Positions 43,432 through 52,351 of a stretch of DNA of 64,000 nucleotides are shown here, one piece after another. Position 1 is the stretch's first letter. Every line of letters starts with the position of its first letter. Origin of the DNA: Mycolicibacterium flavescens. GTDB taxonomy: Bacteria > Actinomycetota > Actinomycetes > Mycobacteriales > Mycobacteriaceae. The stretch covers positions 1 to 64,000 of the forward strand of contig NZ_MIHA01000012.1 of assembly GCF_001722335.1 (NCBI RefSeq), written 5' to 3'. Below the pieces are notes generated by a model. The model ran no database searches and had not been told where the DNA came from. It worked only from the letters and a program-made list of their open reading frames with translations. Made by a program: the position numbers and the translations under genes.

Positions 43432-44328
43432 CTACGGTGCGTAGACGCCGACCGCGTCGGCCACCCGGCGCAGCTGGTCGATGTCGGAACTGGTTGGGAT
43501 CAGATGGATCTCGTCGGTGCCGATGTCTTCGAAGCGGCGTAGCACGTCGAGCAGTTCCTGCTCTGTGCCGGCCCAGCCGGTGGTGGGCGCCATCGCGTCG
43601 ACGACCTCGGCGGGAATCCAGTTCATGTAGCGGCGCAGATGCCGGTGCACCTGGGCGCGCGGCTCGTCGCCGTCGCCGAGCGCGAACCAGAACGACGTCG
43701 CCAGATGCGGTGCGGGCCTGCCGGTCTCAGCCCATGCGGTGCGGGCCACGTCGAACAGTTCGTTCTGCCGCTGCAGGTTCAGGTCGAGGGTGATCCCGGC
43801 CAGACCTTCGGCCCACCCGGCCGCGCTGCGGATCGTCTTGGGCCCGATGGTGCCGACCAGCAGCGGCGGCCCGCCGGCCTGCACCGGTGGCGGCCCCACC
43901 GGCACAACCGATTCGGTGACCTGCTCGCCGGCCCAGATCCGCCGCATCACCGCGACGCGTTCGGCCATGCCGCGCATGGTCTGGGTGGCCGGGTCCGCGG
44001 CGACCGCGCGGTAGTCCTCCTCCCGTCCGCCGACACCGAGACCGACGGTCAGCCGGCCACCGCTGAGCATGTCGCCGGTGGCCAGCGCCTTGGCCAGCAT
44101 CACCGGGTCGTGCAGTTGCGGCACCACCACCGTCGTCACCAGCCGGACCCGGTCGGTCCACGCGGCGAGCGACCCGAGCAGGGTGAGCGAGTCGGGGTTG
44201 TCGAACGCGATGCGCTCACCCCAGCACAGCGACGAGAACGGCCCGCCGTCGACGACCCGCGCCCAGGCCTGCAGCGTCGCCGCGTCGAGGTTGGGCTCCA
44301 TCACCGGCATCGTCATCCCGATCTGCAC
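43432..44328 (-). CDS. LLM-class F420-dependent oxidoreductase
   Basis: The 298-aa luciferase-like TIM-barrel protein shows the opening strand VQIGMTMPVMEP, RVRLVTTVVVPQLHDPV, LATGDMLSGGRLTVGLGVG (typical of F420-dependent LLM enzymes) and PPLLVGTIGPKTIR. Substrate unknown. The GTG at 44328 gives a complete first strand; ATGs at 44316 and 44310 are alternatives. There is no clear ribosome binding site, so the mRNA may be leaderless. It diverges from the DUF4032 gene with only 27 bp between starts. Confidence 0.85.
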   Translation of the reverse strand: MQIGMTMPVMEPNLDAATLQAWARVVDGGPFSSLCWGERIAFDNPDSLTLLGSLAAWTDRVRLVTTVVVPQLHDPVMLAKALATGDMLSGGRLTVGLGVGGREEDYRAVAADPATQTMRGMAERVAVMRRIWAGEQVTESVVPVGPPPVQAGGPPLLVGTIGPKTIRSAAGWAEGLAGITLDLNLQRQNELFDVARTAWAETGRPAPHLATSFWFALGDGDEPRAQVHRHLRRYMNWIPAEVVDAMAPTTGWAGTEQELLDVLRRFEDIGTDEIHLIPTSSDIDQLRRVADAVGVYAP

Positions 44329-44355
44329 GACCGCGATTCTGGCACGGCTGGCAGC

Positions 44356-45636
44356 ATGAACGGCATGCCCATGGGCGTACCCGAGTTGCGGCTGCGCGCG
44401 CCGACCGCGGAGCTGCTGGCCCTGCCGTGGGAGCGGCCGCTGGCAGACTGGACCGTGCCCGACGTGCCGCTGCGCGATTTCGCGGTCGGGCCGAGCCGCC
44501 ACCTGGTCAAGTTCGTCGAGGCCGACGGCCGCGTGTGGGCGGTCAAGGACATGCCGCCGCGGATCGCGGACAAGGAATTCGCGGTGCTGCGCAGGCTCGA
44601 GGACATGGCGCTGCCCGCGGTGCGGCCCGCCGGGCTGGTGCGCCAACCACATCTGGACACCGCGCTGCTGGTGACCCGCTACCTCGACGGGTCCTGGCAG
44701 TACCGGCGGTTGTTCCGGCGGCTGCCACCCGACCAGCCCAAGCACCGCGCCCGGCTGTTCGACGCGATGGCCAACCTGATGGTCGAGCTGCACCGGCACG
44801 GCGTGTTCTGGGGTGACTGCTCGCTGGCCAACACGTTGTTCAGCCGCGACGGGCAGGTGCTGCAGGCCTCGCTGGTGGACGCCGAAACCAGCGAGGTGCA
44901 TCCGTCACTGTCGAACGGTCAGCGCGAACACGACATCGACATCCTGGTCGAGAACGTCGCCGCGGGCATGGTCGATCTCATCGAGCAGCTGGGCCGCCCC
45001 GAGCTCGAGGACACGATGATCGAAGAAGCCCTCGACATTCGCGTTCGCTACCAACGACTTTGGGACATCCTGCACGCCGAACCGGTGTTCACGCTGGCGG
45101 ACCGCTACCACGTCGAGGGCACCATCCGCCGGCTCAACGAGCTCGGTTTCGCGGTCGAGGAGATCGCGTTGGCGCCGTTGAGCGACGGGTCCGAACAGCT
45201 GCGGCTGCACGTCGCGGTCGGCGATCGGCGTTATCACGCCCAGCACCTGCGCGAGCTGACCGGACTCGACGTCGGCGAGGGGCAGGCGCAGATCCTGCTC
45301 GGTGACCTGCGCACCTATCAGAGCCTGCTGTCCCGTGAAGCCGGCTACGACGTCGACGAGTCCACCGCGGCACGGCTGTGGGTGATGGAGGTGGCGACGC
45401 CCGGGATGCACCGCGCGCACGCCGCCGTCGGCAACACCGGGTCGGCGATTCAGGCCTACTGCGATCTGCTGGAGGTGCGCTGGCTGATGAGCGAGCGGGC
45501 GGGCCGCGACGTCGGCACCGAAGCCGCGCTGGCGGCGCTGGCCCGCGGGGTCATCCCCACCGACTCCGCAGCGAAGATGGCCGTCGCCGAGACGCCGACC
45601 GCGCCGATGGACCGCATCGAACTCGACGAAGACTGA
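44356..45636 (+). CDS. DUF4032 family protein with kinase-like fold
   Basis: A 426-aa cytoplasmic protein. The N-terminal half resembles an atypical protein-kinase/lipopolysaccharide-kinase fold: the VIK-like lysine in RVWAVKDMP, GVFWGDCSLANTLF as the catalytic loop (family H-x-D variant), and LVDAETSEVHPSL as the metal-binding DxE region. The C-terminal half is the DUF4032 region (YHVEGTIRRLNELGF and LGDLRTYQSLLSREAGYDVD). Substrate unknown. ATG start at 44356; ATGs at 44365 and 44371 are alternatives. It is divergent from the LLM gene. Confidence 0.82.
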   Translation: MNGMPMGVPELRLRAPTAELLALPWERPLADWTVPDVPLRDFAVGPSRHLVKFVEADGRVWAVKDMPPRIADKEFAVLRRLEDMALPAVRPAGLVRQPHLDTALLVTRYLDGSWQYRRLFRRLPPDQPKHRARLFDAMANLMVELHRHGVFWGDCSLANTLFSRDGQVLQASLVDAETSEVHPSLSNGQREHDIDILVENVAAGMVDLIEQLGRPELEDTMIEEALDIRVRYQRLWDILHAEPVFTLADRYHVEGTIRRLNELGFAVEEIALAPLSDGSEQLRLHVAVGDRRYHAQHLRELTGLDVGEGQAQILLGDLRTYQSLLSREAGYDVDESTAARLWVMEVATPGMHRAHAAVGNTGSAIQAYCDLLEVRWLMSERAGRDVGTEAALAALARGVIPTDSAAKMAVAETPTAPMDRIELDED

Positions 45637-45643
45637 CCGGACG

Positions 45644-45660
45644 CGGGGGGTTATCCCCCG
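45644..45660 (+). terminator. Small GC hairpin before the histidine kinase gene
   Basis: CGGGGG and CCCCCG pair around a GTTAT loop, 8 bp after the DUF4032 stop and 58 bp before the kinase ATG. It may terminate the upstream transcript or structure the kinase leader. There is no U-tract. Confidence 0.4.
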
Positions 45661-45718
45661 GGAAACCGGTGGGGAAACGGTGTGTCGCCGGCCGCCGCGA
45701 ATCCATAGGTTGAACGGC

Positions 45719-47041
45719 ATGGTCTTGGACACTGCTCCGGTCAGCGACACCGTCACCGACGCTGCTGACACAGCCGGACACAGCGAGGCGCCGCACCCTC
45801 GACCGATCGGTCGGGTGCCGACCGCGTCGATGATCACCGGCGCGGCGGTCGCCACGGTGTGGTTCTGGATTCCGCTGTCGATCTTCATCCTCGGCATCTC
45901 CTCGATCCCCAGCGTGATCGGCTTCGCACTCGCGACAGTGGTGTTCGTCTACCTGATCCGCGGGGTCGACTGGGTCGAACGGATGCGCAGCGAGGCGGTC
46001 TTCGGCATGGGCATCGCGGTGCCGCCGCGCCGCGCGTCGCACTACACCGGCTTCCAGGGCTGGCTGCACCAGTTGTGGCTCGACATCAGCAGCGCCCGGT
46101 TCTGGAAGGCCGCGGCCCACCACTATCTGCGGATGGTCTACGACCTGCTGGCGGTGGGGATCGCGTTCGCTCTGGTGGCCTTCGCTGTGCTGGGGCCGGC
46201 GGCCGCGGCGGCGATCGAGCAGAGCGACGACGACGCCGGGTTGAGTTTTCTGCCGGTGCCGGTGGCGTGGCTGCTGGCGCTGGTGGCGGTGGCCGCGGCG
46301 GTCGCGATTTTGATCGTGGCGCCCGCGGTGGACGCCGCGATCGACCGGTGGCTGTTGCCGCCGTCGTCGACGGCCGCGCTGCAGCACCAGGTCAGCGCGC
46401 TGGCCGACGCGCGGGAAGGCGCGGTGTCCTCAGCGCAGACCGAACGCCACCGGGTGGAACGGGATCTGCACGACAGCGTGCAACCGCGGCTGGTCAGTCT
46501 GGCGATGACGATCGGGCTGGCCCAGACCAAGCTGGACACCGACCTGCCCGCTGCCAAGACGTTGATCGCCGAGGCGCACGACGACGCCAAGAGCGCGCTG
46601 GTCGAACTGCGCAACGTGGTACGCGGCATCGCGCCGACCATCCTGTCCGACCGGGGTCTGGACGCGGCGTTGTCGGCGGTGGCGCAGCGTTCCCAGAACA
46701 TGGGGGTGCCGACGAGCCTGGAGGTGCATCTGCCGCGCCGACTACCCGATGAAGTTGAGGCGTGCGCGTATTTCGTTGTGGCCGAGGCGTTGACGAATGT
46801 CGCCAAACACTCGGGGGCCACCCAGGCGATCGTCACCGTGCGCTACGACGAAGCCTCGGACCAGCTGTCGGTGTCGGTGTTCGACAACGGCGCGGGCGGC
46901 GCCCGGATCACCTCGGACGAAGACGCCACCGGGTTGCGCGGCCTCGAGGAACGGGTGCGCGCCGCCCGCGGCACGTTCGCCGTGTCCAGCCCGCAGAGCG
47001 GGCCCACCATCGTCACCGCGGTGCTGCCATGCGGATCGTGA
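45719..47041 (+). CDS. NarL-type sensor histidine kinase with actinobacterial Sensor domain
   Basis: The 440-aa membrane kinase has four membrane helices (about residues 40-62, 65-85, 140-165, 178-205) arranged as in the actinobacterial 'Sensor' domain (PF13796-like, ending ERM). A HisKA_3 dimerisation helix follows with phospho-acceptor H251 in RVERDLHDSVQPRLV. The HATPase region has VVAEALTNVAKHS and ATGLRGLEERV. The start ATG (45719) has no strong ribosome binding site. It overlaps the response-regulator start by 13 bp, so the pair is translationally coupled. The signal sensed is unknown; such kinases often respond to envelope stress. Confidence 0.92.
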   Translation: MVLDTAPVSDTVTDAADTAGHSEAPHPRPIGRVPTASMITGAAVATVWFWIPLSIFILGISSIPSVIGFALATVVFVYLIRGVDWVERMRSEAVFGMGIAVPPRRASHYTGFQGWLHQLWLDISSARFWKAAAHHYLRMVYDLLAVGIAFALVAFAVLGPAAAAAIEQSDDDAGLSFLPVPVAWLLALVAVAAAVAILIVAPAVDAAIDRWLLPPSSTAALQHQVSALADAREGAVSSAQTERHRVERDLHDSVQPRLVSLAMTIGLAQTKLDTDLPAAKTLIAEAHDDAKSALVELRNVVRGIAPTILSDRGLDAALSAVAQRSQNMGVPTSLEVHLPRRLPDEVEACAYFVVAEALTNVAKHSGATQAIVTVRYDEASDQLSVSVFDNGAGGARITSDEDATGLRGLEERVRAARGTFAVSSPQSGPTIVTAVLPCGS

Positions 47042-47673
47042 TCGCCGAGGACTCCGCGCTGCTGCGGGCGGGCATCGAACGGATCCTCACCGACGCCGGC
47101 CACGACGTGATCGCCGGTGTGCCCGACGCGACGAACCTGCTGCGATTGGTCAACGACACGCGACCCGACCTGGCGATCCTCGACGTGCGGATGCCGCCGA
47201 CCTTCACCGACGAGGGGATCCGGGCCGCGGCGCTGCTGCGCAGCCAGAACCCCGAGTCACCGGTGCTGGTGCTGTCGCACTACGTCGAGGAGCGCTACGC
47301 AGCCGACCTGATCGCCTCGGACACCAGAGGATTCGGGTACCTGCTCAAGGACCGGGTGGCCGACGTGCCGGCGTTCCTCGACGCGGTCTCGGTCGTCGGC
47401 AGGGGTGGCACCGTGCTCGACCCGGAGGTCGTCTCGCAGATCCTGGTGCGTTCGCACCGGCGCAACATGCTCGACGCCCTGACTCCCCGGGAGCAGGAGG
47501 TGCTGCAGTTGATGGCGGAGGGCAAGACGAACTCCGCGATCGCCGCCGCGCTGCACGTCTCGGTCGGCTCCGCCGAGAAGCACATCGCCTCGATCTTCAC
47601 GAAGCTGGACCTGGCACCCGACGAAAGCGAGAACCGCCGCGTGCTGGCGGTGCTGCGCTATCTCGAATCCTGA
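47029..47673 (+). CDS. LuxR/NarL family response regulator
   Basis: The 214-aa regulator has a receiver domain with acidic pocket E7/D8, phosphorylation site D52 in LAILDVRMPP and the switch Lys in YLLKDRV. A LuxR-type helix-turn-helix is at about 148-208 (LTPREQEVLQLMAEGKTNSAIA, SAEKHIASIFTKL). It overlaps the cognate kinase gene. Likely targets include the DUF4097-like gene 20 bp downstream and its own operon. Confidence 0.94.
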   Translation: MRIVIAEDSALLRAGIERILTDAGHDVIAGVPDATNLLRLVNDTRPDLAILDVRMPPTFTDEGIRAAALLRSQNPESPVLVLSHYVEERYAADLIASDTRGFGYLLKDRVADVPAFLDAVSVVGRGGTVLDPEVVSQILVRSHRRNMLDALTPREQEVLQLMAEGKTNSAIAAALHVSVGSAEKHIASIFTKLDLAPDESENRRVLAVLRYLES

Positions 47674-47693
47674 ATTCGCGGAAGGAAACTCAC

Positions 47694-48581
47694 GTGACCA
47701 CCCTTGCTCCCCCACCGCCGGCACCGGCGAACCCGCCGCCCCCGCTCTCCCCGGGCGGCCGGTCCGCGGTCCGCGTCACGCTCATCGTCGCCGCCGCGGT
47801 GATCACGTTGGGGGCCCTCGTCGCGCTGAGCGCGCTGGCCTGGGGGGTCACGAACTTCCGGGTGATCACCGACTCCAAGGCGCTGCCGCCGGCGCTGCGG
47901 GCGCTGGTCGTGGACACCGGCACGGTGCCGATGGCGGTCCGGCTGACCACCGACCGTGACGCCACCGAGCCGCGAGCCGACCTACGGATGGTGAATTCCA
48001 CTCGGGCCGCGGCCAATCCGCTGGCGTTGACGTCAGAACGCGGCGAAGCGCGGCTGACGATCACCGGTGAAGCCTCGGAGTTTCTGCAGTGGACCCGCGC
48101 CGGCGAGCTGACCGTCGTGCTGCCGCCGGATCTGGCCCGACGGCTCACCGTCACCGTCGAGCAGAAGACCGGGGTGCTGATGGCGCGGGCGGACCTCGAT
48201 CAACTCGTGGCCCGCACCGACGACGGCGCGGTGGTGCTCAGCGGGGCGGCGCGCCGCGTCGAGATCCACAACGTCAACGGCGAAGTGGTGGCTCGTGAGC
48301 CGATCGCGGTGACCGAATCGTTCTCGGCCACCACCGTCAGCGGCGACGTGGTCGTCGACTTCGCCGAAGCCGCACCGCGTTCGGTGGACATCAACAGCCA
48401 GGACGGTGACATCGTTGTCGGGCTGCCTGCCAACGGGACCTACCTGGTCAACGCCGACTCCGACGCCGGTCGTGGGGAGACCGTGGTGCGGGTCCCGCGC
48501 ACGGCGGACCGCGACGCCGCCGACGCGCAGGTGACGGCGCGCTCGCAACACGGCGACGTGGTGATCGACGATCTGCGCTGA
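47694..48581 (+). CDS. DUF4097-like membrane-anchored beta-repeat protein
   Basis: A 295-aa protein. A Pro-rich cytoplasmic N-terminus (residues 1-25) leads to one membrane helix (about 28-52). An exported repetitive beta domain follows with DGAVVLSGAARRVEIHNVNGEVV, ATTVSGDVVVDF and SQDGDIVVGL, the alternating G-D-V-x-V pattern of DUF4097/adhesin-like beta helices. GTG start at 47694 follows GAAGGAAA. It is 20 bp after the response regulator and convergent with the Rrf2 gene (5 bp apart). It probably feeds back on, or is the output of, the two-component system. Confidence 0.8.
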   Translation: MTTLAPPPPAPANPPPPLSPGGRSAVRVTLIVAAAVITLGALVALSALAWGVTNFRVITDSKALPPALRALVVDTGTVPMAVRLTTDRDATEPRADLRMVNSTRAAANPLALTSERGEARLTITGEASEFLQWTRAGELTVVLPPDLARRLTVTVEQKTGVLMARADLDQLVARTDDGAVVLSGAARRVEIHNVNGEVVAREPIAVTESFSATTVSGDVVVDFAEAAPRSVDINSQDGDIVVGLPANGTYLVNADSDAGRGETVVRVPRTADRDAADAQVTARSQHGDVVIDDLR

Positions 48582-48586
48582 CGCTT

Positions 48587-49066
48587 CTAGTTGAGTGAGT
48601 GGCCGCGCTTGAGTTCCTGGCCGCGGTATTCGTCGGCGAGTGCGCGGACGTGCTCGGGCAGTGCGCCGGCCGCGACGTCGGCGAGGCTGGTCTGTTCCAG
48701 CACCGAGCGCATGCTGGCGCGCAGCGCCCGCCACACATCGGTCAACGCGGCGGTCGGCCCCGAGTACGGCAGATCGCCGAGGCCGATGTCGCGGACACTG
48801 GCCAGCGGGCCGTCGATGGAACGCAGGACGTCGGCGATGCTGATCTGCGCGGCCGGACGGCCCAGCTCGTAGCCGCCGTCGCGGCCACGGTGACTGCGCA
48901 CCAGGCGGTCGGCCCGCAGCGCCGACAGGATGTCGACCAGGAACTGCGGCGGAATGCCCTGGGCCTTGGCCAGGTCGTCGGTCTTGGCCAGAACACCGGC
49001 CTCGATGGTGGCCAGTTGCACCATCGCGCGCACGGCGTACTCCGCCTTCGCCGACATCCGCATCAC
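48587..49066 (-). CDS. Rrf2 family transcriptional regulator without Fe-S cysteines
   Basis: A 159-aa winged-helix regulator: [16 protein letters not shown] opening, [20 protein letters not shown] recognition region, [19 protein letters not shown] wing. No cysteine occurs anywhere in the protein, so it cannot carry the Fe-S cluster of IscR/NsrR; it resembles CymR-type sulfur regulators in that respect. It ends the cysD-cysNC-cysQ-hydrolase run (24 bp after the hydrolase) and corresponds to Rv1287 beside cysN in M. tuberculosis. Control of the sulfate-activation operon is the natural inference. Confidence 0.9.
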   Translation of the reverse strand: MMRMSAKAEYAVRAMVQLATIEAGVLAKTDDLAKAQGIPPQFLVDILSALRADRLVRSHRGRDGGYELGRPAAQISIADVLRSIDGPLASVRDIGLGDLPYSGPTAALTDVWRALRASMRSVLEQTSLADVAAGALPEHVRALADEYRGQELKRGHSLN

Positions 49067-49090
49067 ACGGATTGTGCCACTGCTTGCGGC

Positions 49091-49690
49091 TCAGTCCGGG
49101 ATGGCGGCGCCGTCGGGTACCACGACCGCGAACAGGTCGGCGACCGCGGCCAGGCTCGCCGCCTGCACTGCCTCGGACGGAACCTCGCCGCCGTCCGGGC
49201 CCGGCAACGGTCGCGTGGCCGTCGCGGCGGCCACCACCGTCGGCGCGTAGCCGAGGTTGAAGGCGCCGCGCGCGGTCGAGTTGACGCACATGTGCGTCAT
49301 GAACCCGGCCAGCACCAGGTGCTGGGTGCCCGCCGCCTTCAGTCGTTCGTCGAGGTCGGTGCCGACAAAGGAGTTCGGATAGTTCTTCACGACGACGGCC
49401 TCATCGCCGCGCGGTGCGACGGCCTCGACGATCGCCCCGATCTCGGCGCGGATGTCGTACGGACTGCCGGGCCCGGCGTCGTGCTGGATGTGGATGATCG
49501 GGATGCCCGCGGTGCGGGCCCGGTCGAGCAGGGCCGCGGTCTCGTCGAGGGCGGTCTGCACGCCGTCGAGTTCCATGACGCCGCGCGTGTAGGTGTTCTG
49601 GCAGTCGATGAGGATCAGCGCCGAGGACGCGAGGCCCTGCGGTTGCGCGGGGAGTCCGGTCAGGGCCCGCAGCGTGGGGTGCTCGGTCAT
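49091..49690 (-). CDS. Isochorismatase-like cysteine hydrolase
   Basis: The 199-aa cysteine hydrolase has the catalytic triad D in ALILIDCQNTY, K in VVKNYPNSF and C in GFMTHMCVNSTAR. The family includes nicotinamidases, isochorismatases and ureido hydrolases; the true substrate is not readable. It is 49 bp downstream of cysQ and 24 bp before the Rrf2 gene, apparently in the sulfur operon. Confidence 0.88.
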   Translation of the reverse strand: MTEHPTLRALTGLPAQPQGLASSALILIDCQNTYTRGVMELDGVQTALDETAALLDRARTAGIPIIHIQHDAGPGSPYDIRAEIGAIVEAVAPRGDEAVVVKNYPNSFVGTDLDERLKAAGTQHLVLAGFMTHMCVNSTARGAFNLGYAPTVVAAATATRPLPGPDGGEVPSEAVQAASLAAVADLFAVVVPDGAAIPD

Positions 49691-49739
49691 TACTGGAATC
49701 TATCCGAGGTCGGTCCGGATGAGGCGACGATCCGGCCCG

Positions 49740-50468
49740 TCAGGTCGTGACCGCGAGCACCGCGTCGGCGAACTCCGGTCGGCAGACCACCAGGTCGGGC
49801 AGCAACGGGTCGGCGCGGTTGTACACCAGCGGTGACCCGTCGATGCGCGACGTGTGCAGACCCGCGGCGCGGGCGACGGCGACCGGCGCCGCCGAATCCC
49901 ACTCGTACTGGCCGCCGGCGTGCACGTAGACATCCGAGAGCCCCTGCACGACAGAAGCCACTTTCGCGCCTGCCGAACCCATTTCGACCAACACACCGTC
50001 GAGAGCGTCGCGCACCGCGAGCGCGACCGCCGGAGGGCGGGTGCGCGACACCACGATCCGCGGCCGGCCCTGATGCTCCGGAGGCGGCGCGACCGTCGGC
50101 GTCGTCAACGTGACGCCCTGCGCCGGAAGCGCAACCGCGCCGGCGACCAGTTCCCCGGCCTGCCACAACGCGACGTGCACCGCCCAGTCCTCGCGCCCGA
50201 GTTCGGAGAACTCCCGGGTGCCGTCGAGCGGGTCGACGATCCACACCCGGTCGGCGCTGAGCCGGACCGGGTCGTCGGCGCCCTCCTCCGACAGCACCGC
50301 ATCGTCGGGACGCTCCGCGCCCAGCGCCTCCATCAGGAAGTCGTGAGACCGCTTGTCCCCCGCGGCTTTGCGTTCCTCGGCGGACGCGTCGGCGAGTTCG
50401 CGGCGGACGTCGAGCAGCAGCGTCCCGGCGGCCGTCGCCACCCGGCCGGCGAGCTCGTGGTCGCTCAC
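49740..50468 (-). CDS. cysQ: 3'(2'),5'-bisphosphate nucleotidase
   Basis: The 242-aa inositol-monophosphatase-fold enzyme has the metal site WIVDPLDGTREFSE and the second-half motif YEWDSAAPVAVARAAG. It removes PAP (and PAPS) formed after sulfate activation, relieving inhibition. The ATG at 50468 overlaps the cysNC stop by 4 bp, placing it in the operon; in M. tuberculosis cysQ (Rv2131c) is elsewhere. Dual inositol phosphatase activity is possible. Confidence 0.92.
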   Translation of the reverse strand: MSDHELAGRVATAAGTLLLDVRRELADASAEERKAAGDKRSHDFLMEALGAERPDDAVLSEEGADDPVRLSADRVWIVDPLDGTREFSELGREDWAVHVALWQAGELVAGAVALPAQGVTLTTPTVAPPPEHQGRPRIVVSRTRPPAVALAVRDALDGVLVEMGSAGAKVASVVQGLSDVYVHAGGQYEWDSAAPVAVARAAGLHTSRIDGSPLVYNRADPLLPDLVVCRPEFADAVLAVTT

Positions 50469-52351
50469 TGCCTGCTTTCCAGCAGCTCGATGACCAGATC
50501 GGCGAGCTCCTCGGTTTCCCGGTCGGGCGTGAGCCGCAGGTCCGGGTTCTTCGGCCGCTGATAGGGGCTGTCGATCCCGGTGAAGTGCGTGATCTCACCG
50601 GCTCGGGCCTTGGCGTACAGGCCCTTGGGATCGCGACGCTCACAGTCCTCGAGCGGGGTGTCGCAGAACACCTCGAAGAACTCCAGCCCGGCCTCGGTGG
50701 TCACCTTGCGCGCCAACGCCCGGTGCTCTTCGAGCGGGCTGATCGCCGGCACCAGCACCACCTGGCCGGAGTCGGCGAGGATCGCCGCGACATGGGCGAG
50801 CCTGCGCTGGTTCTCGGCGCGGTCGGCCATCGAGAAGCCCAGGTCCGCGTTCAGGCCGTGGCGCAGGTTGTCACCGTCGAGAACGTAAGCGGGCACGCCC
50901 TTTTCGATCAGCTTCTGCTCGACGAGCATCGCCACCGAGGACTTGCCCGAACCGGACAGCCCGGTGAACCACACCGTGCGGCCCTTGGACAGGCGGTCCT
51001 CGGCCTTGCACAGCGACTCGTGACGCACGGTGTTCGGGCTCGACGTGCGCGTGCTGATCTGCGGCAGGATCATGCCGGCGGCGACGGTGCCGTTGGTGTT
51101 CGGGTCGATCAGGATGAACGATCCCGTCGAGGCGTTGCGGCTGTACTCGTCGAGCAGCAGCGGCTGCTGCGTGCGCAGCGAGACCCGGCCCAGCTCATTG
51201 AGTTTGAGCGCGGTGGCTTCCTTGTCGCGGTGCAGCGTGTTGACATCGAGCCGGTAGTCCAGCGCGGTCACCCGGGCCCGGGTGGTCCGGGTGGTGTGCT
51301 TGATCAGGTAGTCGCGGCCGGGTTCTAGCGCGGATCCGTCGGCCATCCAGCACACGGTGGCGTCGAATTCCTGGGTGACCCTCGGCTGGTTGTTGGGCCG
51401 GGCGATCAGGTCACCGCGGGAGATGTCGATGTCGTCGGTCAGGCTGATCGCGACGGCCATCGGCGGGAACGCCTCGTCGACGGGTCCCGACGGTCCCTCG
51501 ATGGCCGCGATCCGCGAGGTCTTGCCGGCCGGCAGCACGACGACGTCGTCGCCGACCTTCATCACGCCGCCGGCGACCGTGCCCGCATAGCTGCGGTGGT
51601 CGTGGTGCTCGAGGCTCTGCGGGCGGATCACGTACTGGACCGGGAAGCGGACGTCGACGAGGTTGCGGTCACCGGCGATGTACACCTCTTCGAGGTGGCT
51701 CAGCAGCGGCGGGCCTTCGTACCACGGTGTTTTCGCCGATTTGGTGACGACGTTGTCGCCGTTGAGCGCCGACAGCGGGATCGTGGTGACGTCGTGGATG
51801 TCGAGGCGCGCGGCGAAATCGTGGAAGTCGTCGCGGATCTTCTCGAAGCGCTCCTGGTCCCAGTCGATCAGGTCCATCTTGTTGACCGCGAGCACGATGT
51901 GCCGAATCCCCAACAGCGAGGCCAGGAATGCGTGTCTGCGGGACTGCTCGAGCAGGCCGTGTCGCGCGTCGACCAGCACGATGGCCAGCTGTGCCGTCGA
52001 GGTGCCGGTGACCATGTTGCGGGTGTACTGGATGTGGCCCGGCGTGTCGGCGATGATGAACTTGCGCTTGGACGTCGCGAAGTAGCGGTACGCGACGTCG
52101 ATCGTGATGCCCTGTTCCCGCTCGGCGCGCAGCCCGTCGGTCACCAGCGCGAGGTCGGTGTAGTCGTGCCCGCGTTCCTTGGAAGTGCGCTCCACGGAAG
52201 CCAACTGGTCTTCCATGACGGCCTTGGAGTCGTACAGCAGCCGGCCGATCAGCGTCGACTTGCCGTCGTCGACGGAGCCGGCGGTGGCGATACGGAGCAG
52301 CGTCGCGCCGGGCCGGGTGGTGGCGCCGGTGCGATCGACGGTGCGGGTCAT
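50465..52351 (-). CDS. cysNC: Bifunctional sulfate adenylyltransferase subunit 1 / APS kinase
   Basis: A 628-aa fusion. Residues 1 to about 430 are the CysN GTPase (G1 GSVDDGKSTLIGR, G3 DTPGHIQY, G4 NKMDL) and beta-barrel domains. About 440-628 is APS kinase (P-loop FTGLSGSGKSSVAM, then YVLDGDNLRHGLNADLGFS). With CysD it activates sulfate to APS using GTP hydrolysis, then phosphorylates it to PAPS. Start overlaps the cysD stop by one base. The fusion matches Rv1286. Confidence 0.97.
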   Translation of the reverse strand: MTRTVDRTGATTRPGATLLRIATAGSVDDGKSTLIGRLLYDSKAVMEDQLASVERTSKERGHDYTDLALVTDGLRAEREQGITIDVAYRYFATSKRKFIIADTPGHIQYTRNMVTGTSTAQLAIVLVDARHGLLEQSRRHAFLASLLGIRHIVLAVNKMDLIDWDQERFEKIRDDFHDFAARLDIHDVTTIPLSALNGDNVVTKSAKTPWYEGPPLLSHLEEVYIAGDRNLVDVRFPVQYVIRPQSLEHHDHRSYAGTVAGGVMKVGDDVVVLPAGKTSRIAAIEGPSGPVDEAFPPMAVAISLTDDIDISRGDLIARPNNQPRVTQEFDATVCWMADGSALEPGRDYLIKHTTRTTRARVTALDYRLDVNTLHRDKEATALKLNELGRVSLRTQQPLLLDEYSRNASTGSFILIDPNTNGTVAAGMILPQISTRTSSPNTVRHESLCKAEDRLSKGRTVWFTGLSGSGKSSVAMLVEQKLIEKGVPAYVLDGDNLRHGLNADLGFSMADRAENQRRLAHVAAILADSGQVVLVPAISPLEEHRALARKVTTEAGLEFFEVFCDTPLEDCERRDPKGLYAKARAGEITHFTGIDSPYQRPKNPDLRLTPDRETEELADLVIELLESRQ

